Part shown: positions 13,845-15,489 of the stretch, piece by piece
How the letters are laid out: each line of letters starts with the position of its first letter
Numbering within the stretch: the stretch's first letter is position 1
Origin: Prevotellaceae bacterium
GTDB taxonomy: Bacteria > Bacteroidota > Bacteroidia > Bacteroidales > UBA932
Length of the DNA stretch: 15,489 nucleotides
Direction of reading: 5' to 3'
NCBI GenBank assembly: GCA_031257655.1
Contig: JAIROF010000097.1
Coordinates: 1 to 15,489, forward strand
Program-made: the position numbers and the translations under genes
The notes under the pieces: generated by a model
Databases searched by the model: none
Told to the model about the DNA's origin: nothing
The model's input: only the letters and a program-made list of their open reading frames with translations

Positions 13845-15080
13845 TCAGCCGGCGGCGCTCAGGATTTCTTTTGGGAAGCAGAGGAAGTGCTTCGTTGTTT
13901 CCTGCCGGAATGCCGTAGCGTTGAGCATATCCGACGCCTCGTAAATGTCGCGCAGCTCGCCGCTGCTCTGCAGGAGCTTTATGGGGTCGCCGGTGGGGCT
14001 GTACAGGCGGTTGGTGAGGGCGCTTGCCTGCGTAAAGCAGGCCGCCTCGTTGGCGCTTATCCCCAGCAGGCGCGCGGTTTTCTGCTGTAGCGCTGCGATT
14101 TGGTCGCGCGCAAACGGCTCGCGCCGTATTTCTACCTTTGGCAGCTTTCGCTCCGTGAGCATGCGGCAAAGCGTGCGGAGCGTCTTGTCGGGGTGGTCGC
14201 GCCACGCCTTCACGGCGCAGTCTATATCGCTGTCGGTGAGGCGGACAAAGCTGCTCAGCGCCCGGCTGTTGTCCATGCCGACGGCGCTCAAGTCCTGCGT
14301 CAGGAAGAATTGGAGCGCCTCGGTTGCCGCCACCGGTGCGCCCTGCCGCGCCAGGGCTTTTGCGCGGGCAAAGATGTTGACCAGCAGCTGCTCGGCGGCA
14401 ATCACCGTTTTGTGCAGGTACACCTGCCAGTACATGAGGCTGCGGGCAATCAAAAATTTTTCGATGGAGCGTATCCCCTTTGCCTCCACCACGAGCTCGT
14501 CGTTCACCACCTCCATCATCTGGATGATGCGCTCCATGCCGATGGCGCCCTCGGCCACGCCCGAAAAGTAGCTGTCGCGGCACAGGTAGTCGAGCCTGTC
14601 CACGTCGAGCTGGCTGGATACCAGCCGGTGCAGAAAGCGCTTGGGGTGGCGGTCGTCAAAGATGGCCATCGTGAGGGATAGCCGTCCGCCCATTTCGCGG
14701 TTCAGCTCGCGCATCATGGCGGCCGAGATGTCCTCGTGCGCCACCTTGCCCACGATGCTGAACTCCAGCGCGTGGCTAAACGGCCCGTGCCCTATGTCGT
14801 GCAGGAGCATGGCGCACTCGGCCGCCTCCGCCTCGTCGCGGCTCACCTCGTGCCCCTTGTAGCGCAGCACCTCCACCGCCCGCCCCATGAGGTGCATGGC
14901 GCCCAGCGCGTGCTGAAAGCGCGTGTGGCACGCCCCCGGGTACACAAGGTGCGTTAGCCCGAGCTGCTTCACGCTGCGCAGCCGCTGAAAGTAGGGGTGC
15001 TCAATGATTTCGTACGCCAGCGCGCTGCGAATGCTGATAAACCCGTGAACCGGGTCGTTGACTATTTTGTGCTTTTTCAT
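13845..15080 (-). CDS. HD-superfamily phosphohydrolase, SAMHD1/dGTPase-like (COG1078 type)
   Basis: From ATG 15080 the product has 411 residues. The frame is open to 15341, but the extra 87 residues are Pro/Arg-rich and the promoter at 15095-15125 lies inside them, so MKKHKIVNDPVHGF is taken as the start. The metal site is visible: H57 in TRFQHALG, H94-D95 in LLHDIGHGPFSH, and the distal Asp in QLDVDRLDYLCRDSYFSG. This pattern is that of cytoplasmic HD enzymes related to dNTP triphosphohydrolases; the true substrate of the bacterial COG1078 group is not settled. It is commonly found beside lpxD in Bacteroidota, with no known enzymatic link to lipid A. Confidence 0.9.
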   Translation of the reverse strand: MKKHKIVNDPVHGFISIRSALAYEIIEHPYFQRLRSVKQLGLTHLVYPGACHTRFQHALGAMHLMGRAVEVLRYKGHEVSRDEAEAAECAMLLHDIGHGPFSHALEFSIVGKVAHEDISAAMMRELNREMGGRLSLTMAIFDDRHPKRFLHRLVSSQLDVDRLDYLCRDSYFSGVAEGAIGMERIIQMMEVVNDELVVEAKGIRSIEKFLIARSLMYWQVYLHKTVIAAEQLLVNIFARAKALARQGAPVAATEALQFFLTQDLSAVGMDNSRALSSFVRLTDSDIDCAVKAWRDHPDKTLRTLCRMLTERKLPKVEIRREPFARDQIAALQQKTARLLGISANEAACFTQASALTNRLYSPTGDPIKLLQSSGELRDIYEASDMLNATAFRQETTKHFLCFPKEILSAAG

Positions 15081-15094
15081 CTGCAACGAAAGTA

Positions 15095-15125
15095 CAAAGA
15101 TAGGAAAACTAATGGTTCTCCCAAT
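15095..15125 (-). promoter_or_regulatory. Promoter of the HD gene, giving a very short leader
   Basis: On the minus strand TATCTTTG (15102 to 15095) fits TAnnTTTG and is followed by TAC. ATTG (15125 to 15122) is a three-of-four -33 box at 19 bp. Only 14 bases separate the -7 box from the ATG at 15080, so the message would be leaderless or nearly so. Confidence 0.7.
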
Positions 15126-15489
15126 GGTCTTGCCCCAAAAAAAGGTGGCCGCGCGAGGCCGCCGCCCTGCCGGCGAACTTTTTTTCGGGAATCTCCAAAA
15201 ACCCCAAAGCAAGGCCTGCGGCGGCGGCAAAAGTACGGGGAATGGTGGCGGCGGCGCATGAAAAATCGACAAGACGGGGCGCTTGCTCGACGAAATGAAG
15301 GATAGCTTCGACCGCGCCGCTTCGCTGTGGTTGGCCGGCATGGTTTGAAAATTTGTGGCGGCTTCTTATAACGCCGTAAATGGTCGCGGGGCCCCACCCA
15401 CCCACACACAGTCGTATCGTTACTGGAAAAAAAATTGTGCGAGGAACAAACAAAAGCACAAAGGAAAGAAAAAAAAAAAATATAAATTG
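15126..15489. other. Right-end intergenic region without a supported gene
   Basis: This stretch is GC-rich to about 15400 and then A-rich. It holds a second TAnnTTTG match on the minus strand (TACTTTTG, 15235 to 15228) without a good -33 box, and an A12 run near 15468-15479. Open frames cross it on the minus strand but show no domain and would read through the HD promoter. A plus-strand stretch near 15264-15345 (KIDKTGRLLDEMKDSFDRA) looks protein-like but is preceded by a stop. I call no gene. Confidence 0.5.

Noticed and set aside
15081..15341. N-terminal extension of the HD protein by 87 residues
   Set aside because: The extra part is low-complexity, the family begins at MKKHKIVNDP, and the promoter lies within the extension.
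15264..15345. Protein-like plus-strand fragment (KIDKTGRLLDEMKDSFDRA...)
   Set aside because: Under 30 codons, preceded in frame by TGA, with no start codon and no recognised family. It could be a remnant of a gene end, but the support is too weak.

Overview
The window looks like a chromosomal piece of a Bacteroidota genome, most likely Bacteroidales, with fairly high GC in its genes. Three things support this: a fused lpxC-fabZ gene, the gene order HD phosphohydrolase - lpxD - lpxC/fabZ - lpxA, and promoters of the Bacteroidota type (TAnnTTTG at -7 with a TTTG-like box about 20 bp upstream). No genus can be named from the sequence alone.

Left part (1-6632). A repeat-rich leader precedes a very large plus-strand surface or secreted protein. 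The leader holds tandem CCCTACGGG palindromes, a 174-bp non-coding insertion element sitting inside a palindromic repeat, and an array of TTAACCA heptads. The protein has a signal peptide, Ig-like segments, a carbohydrate-binding-like module, and YDG and MBG-type repeats. Its reading frame breaks at 5811-5817, exactly on a GGGAAAA heptamer; one base back, the reading continues to 6632 (about 2006 residues in all). The 3' end runs into an inverted heptad array, which supplies the last residues and the stop codon. No C-terminal sorting domain is visible.

Middle (6633-7767). About 1.1 kb carries no credible gene and is almost all repeats: palindromes with GTAG...CTAC ends, a block built from CATTTCGTCGC and GCGGTTTTGTCG units, and a long two-level array in which TTAACCA/TTAACCG heptads alternate with a GC-rich spacer. 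Three repeats flank the big gene in mirrored order and opposite orientation.

Right part (7768-15080, all minus strand). This is a conserved core region. From upstream to downstream it holds an HD-domain phosphohydrolase, a GNAT acetyltransferase, lpxD, the bifunctional lpxC-fabZ, lpxA, a doubtful small ORF, the DNA-binding protein HU, and a TrmH-type tRNA 2'-O-methyltransferase. LpxA, LpxC and LpxD are the first acylation, deacetylation and second acylation steps of lipid A synthesis. FabZ competes for, or feeds, the same 3-hydroxyacyl-ACP pool. Promoters are visible before the HD gene, before lpxC-fabZ and before HU, so the lpx genes are probably read from more than one start. The trmH gene ends 19 bp from the long heptad array, which on that strand reads as stop codons plus small GC hairpins followed by T runs. 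The last 400 bp (15081-15489) hold the HD promoter and otherwise no supported gene.

The most unusual content is the repeat architecture: the insertion element with its uninterrupted target preserved in the same window, the nested heptad array with stop codons in all six frames, the mirrored repeats around the surface gene, and the frameshift on a canonical slippery heptamer.
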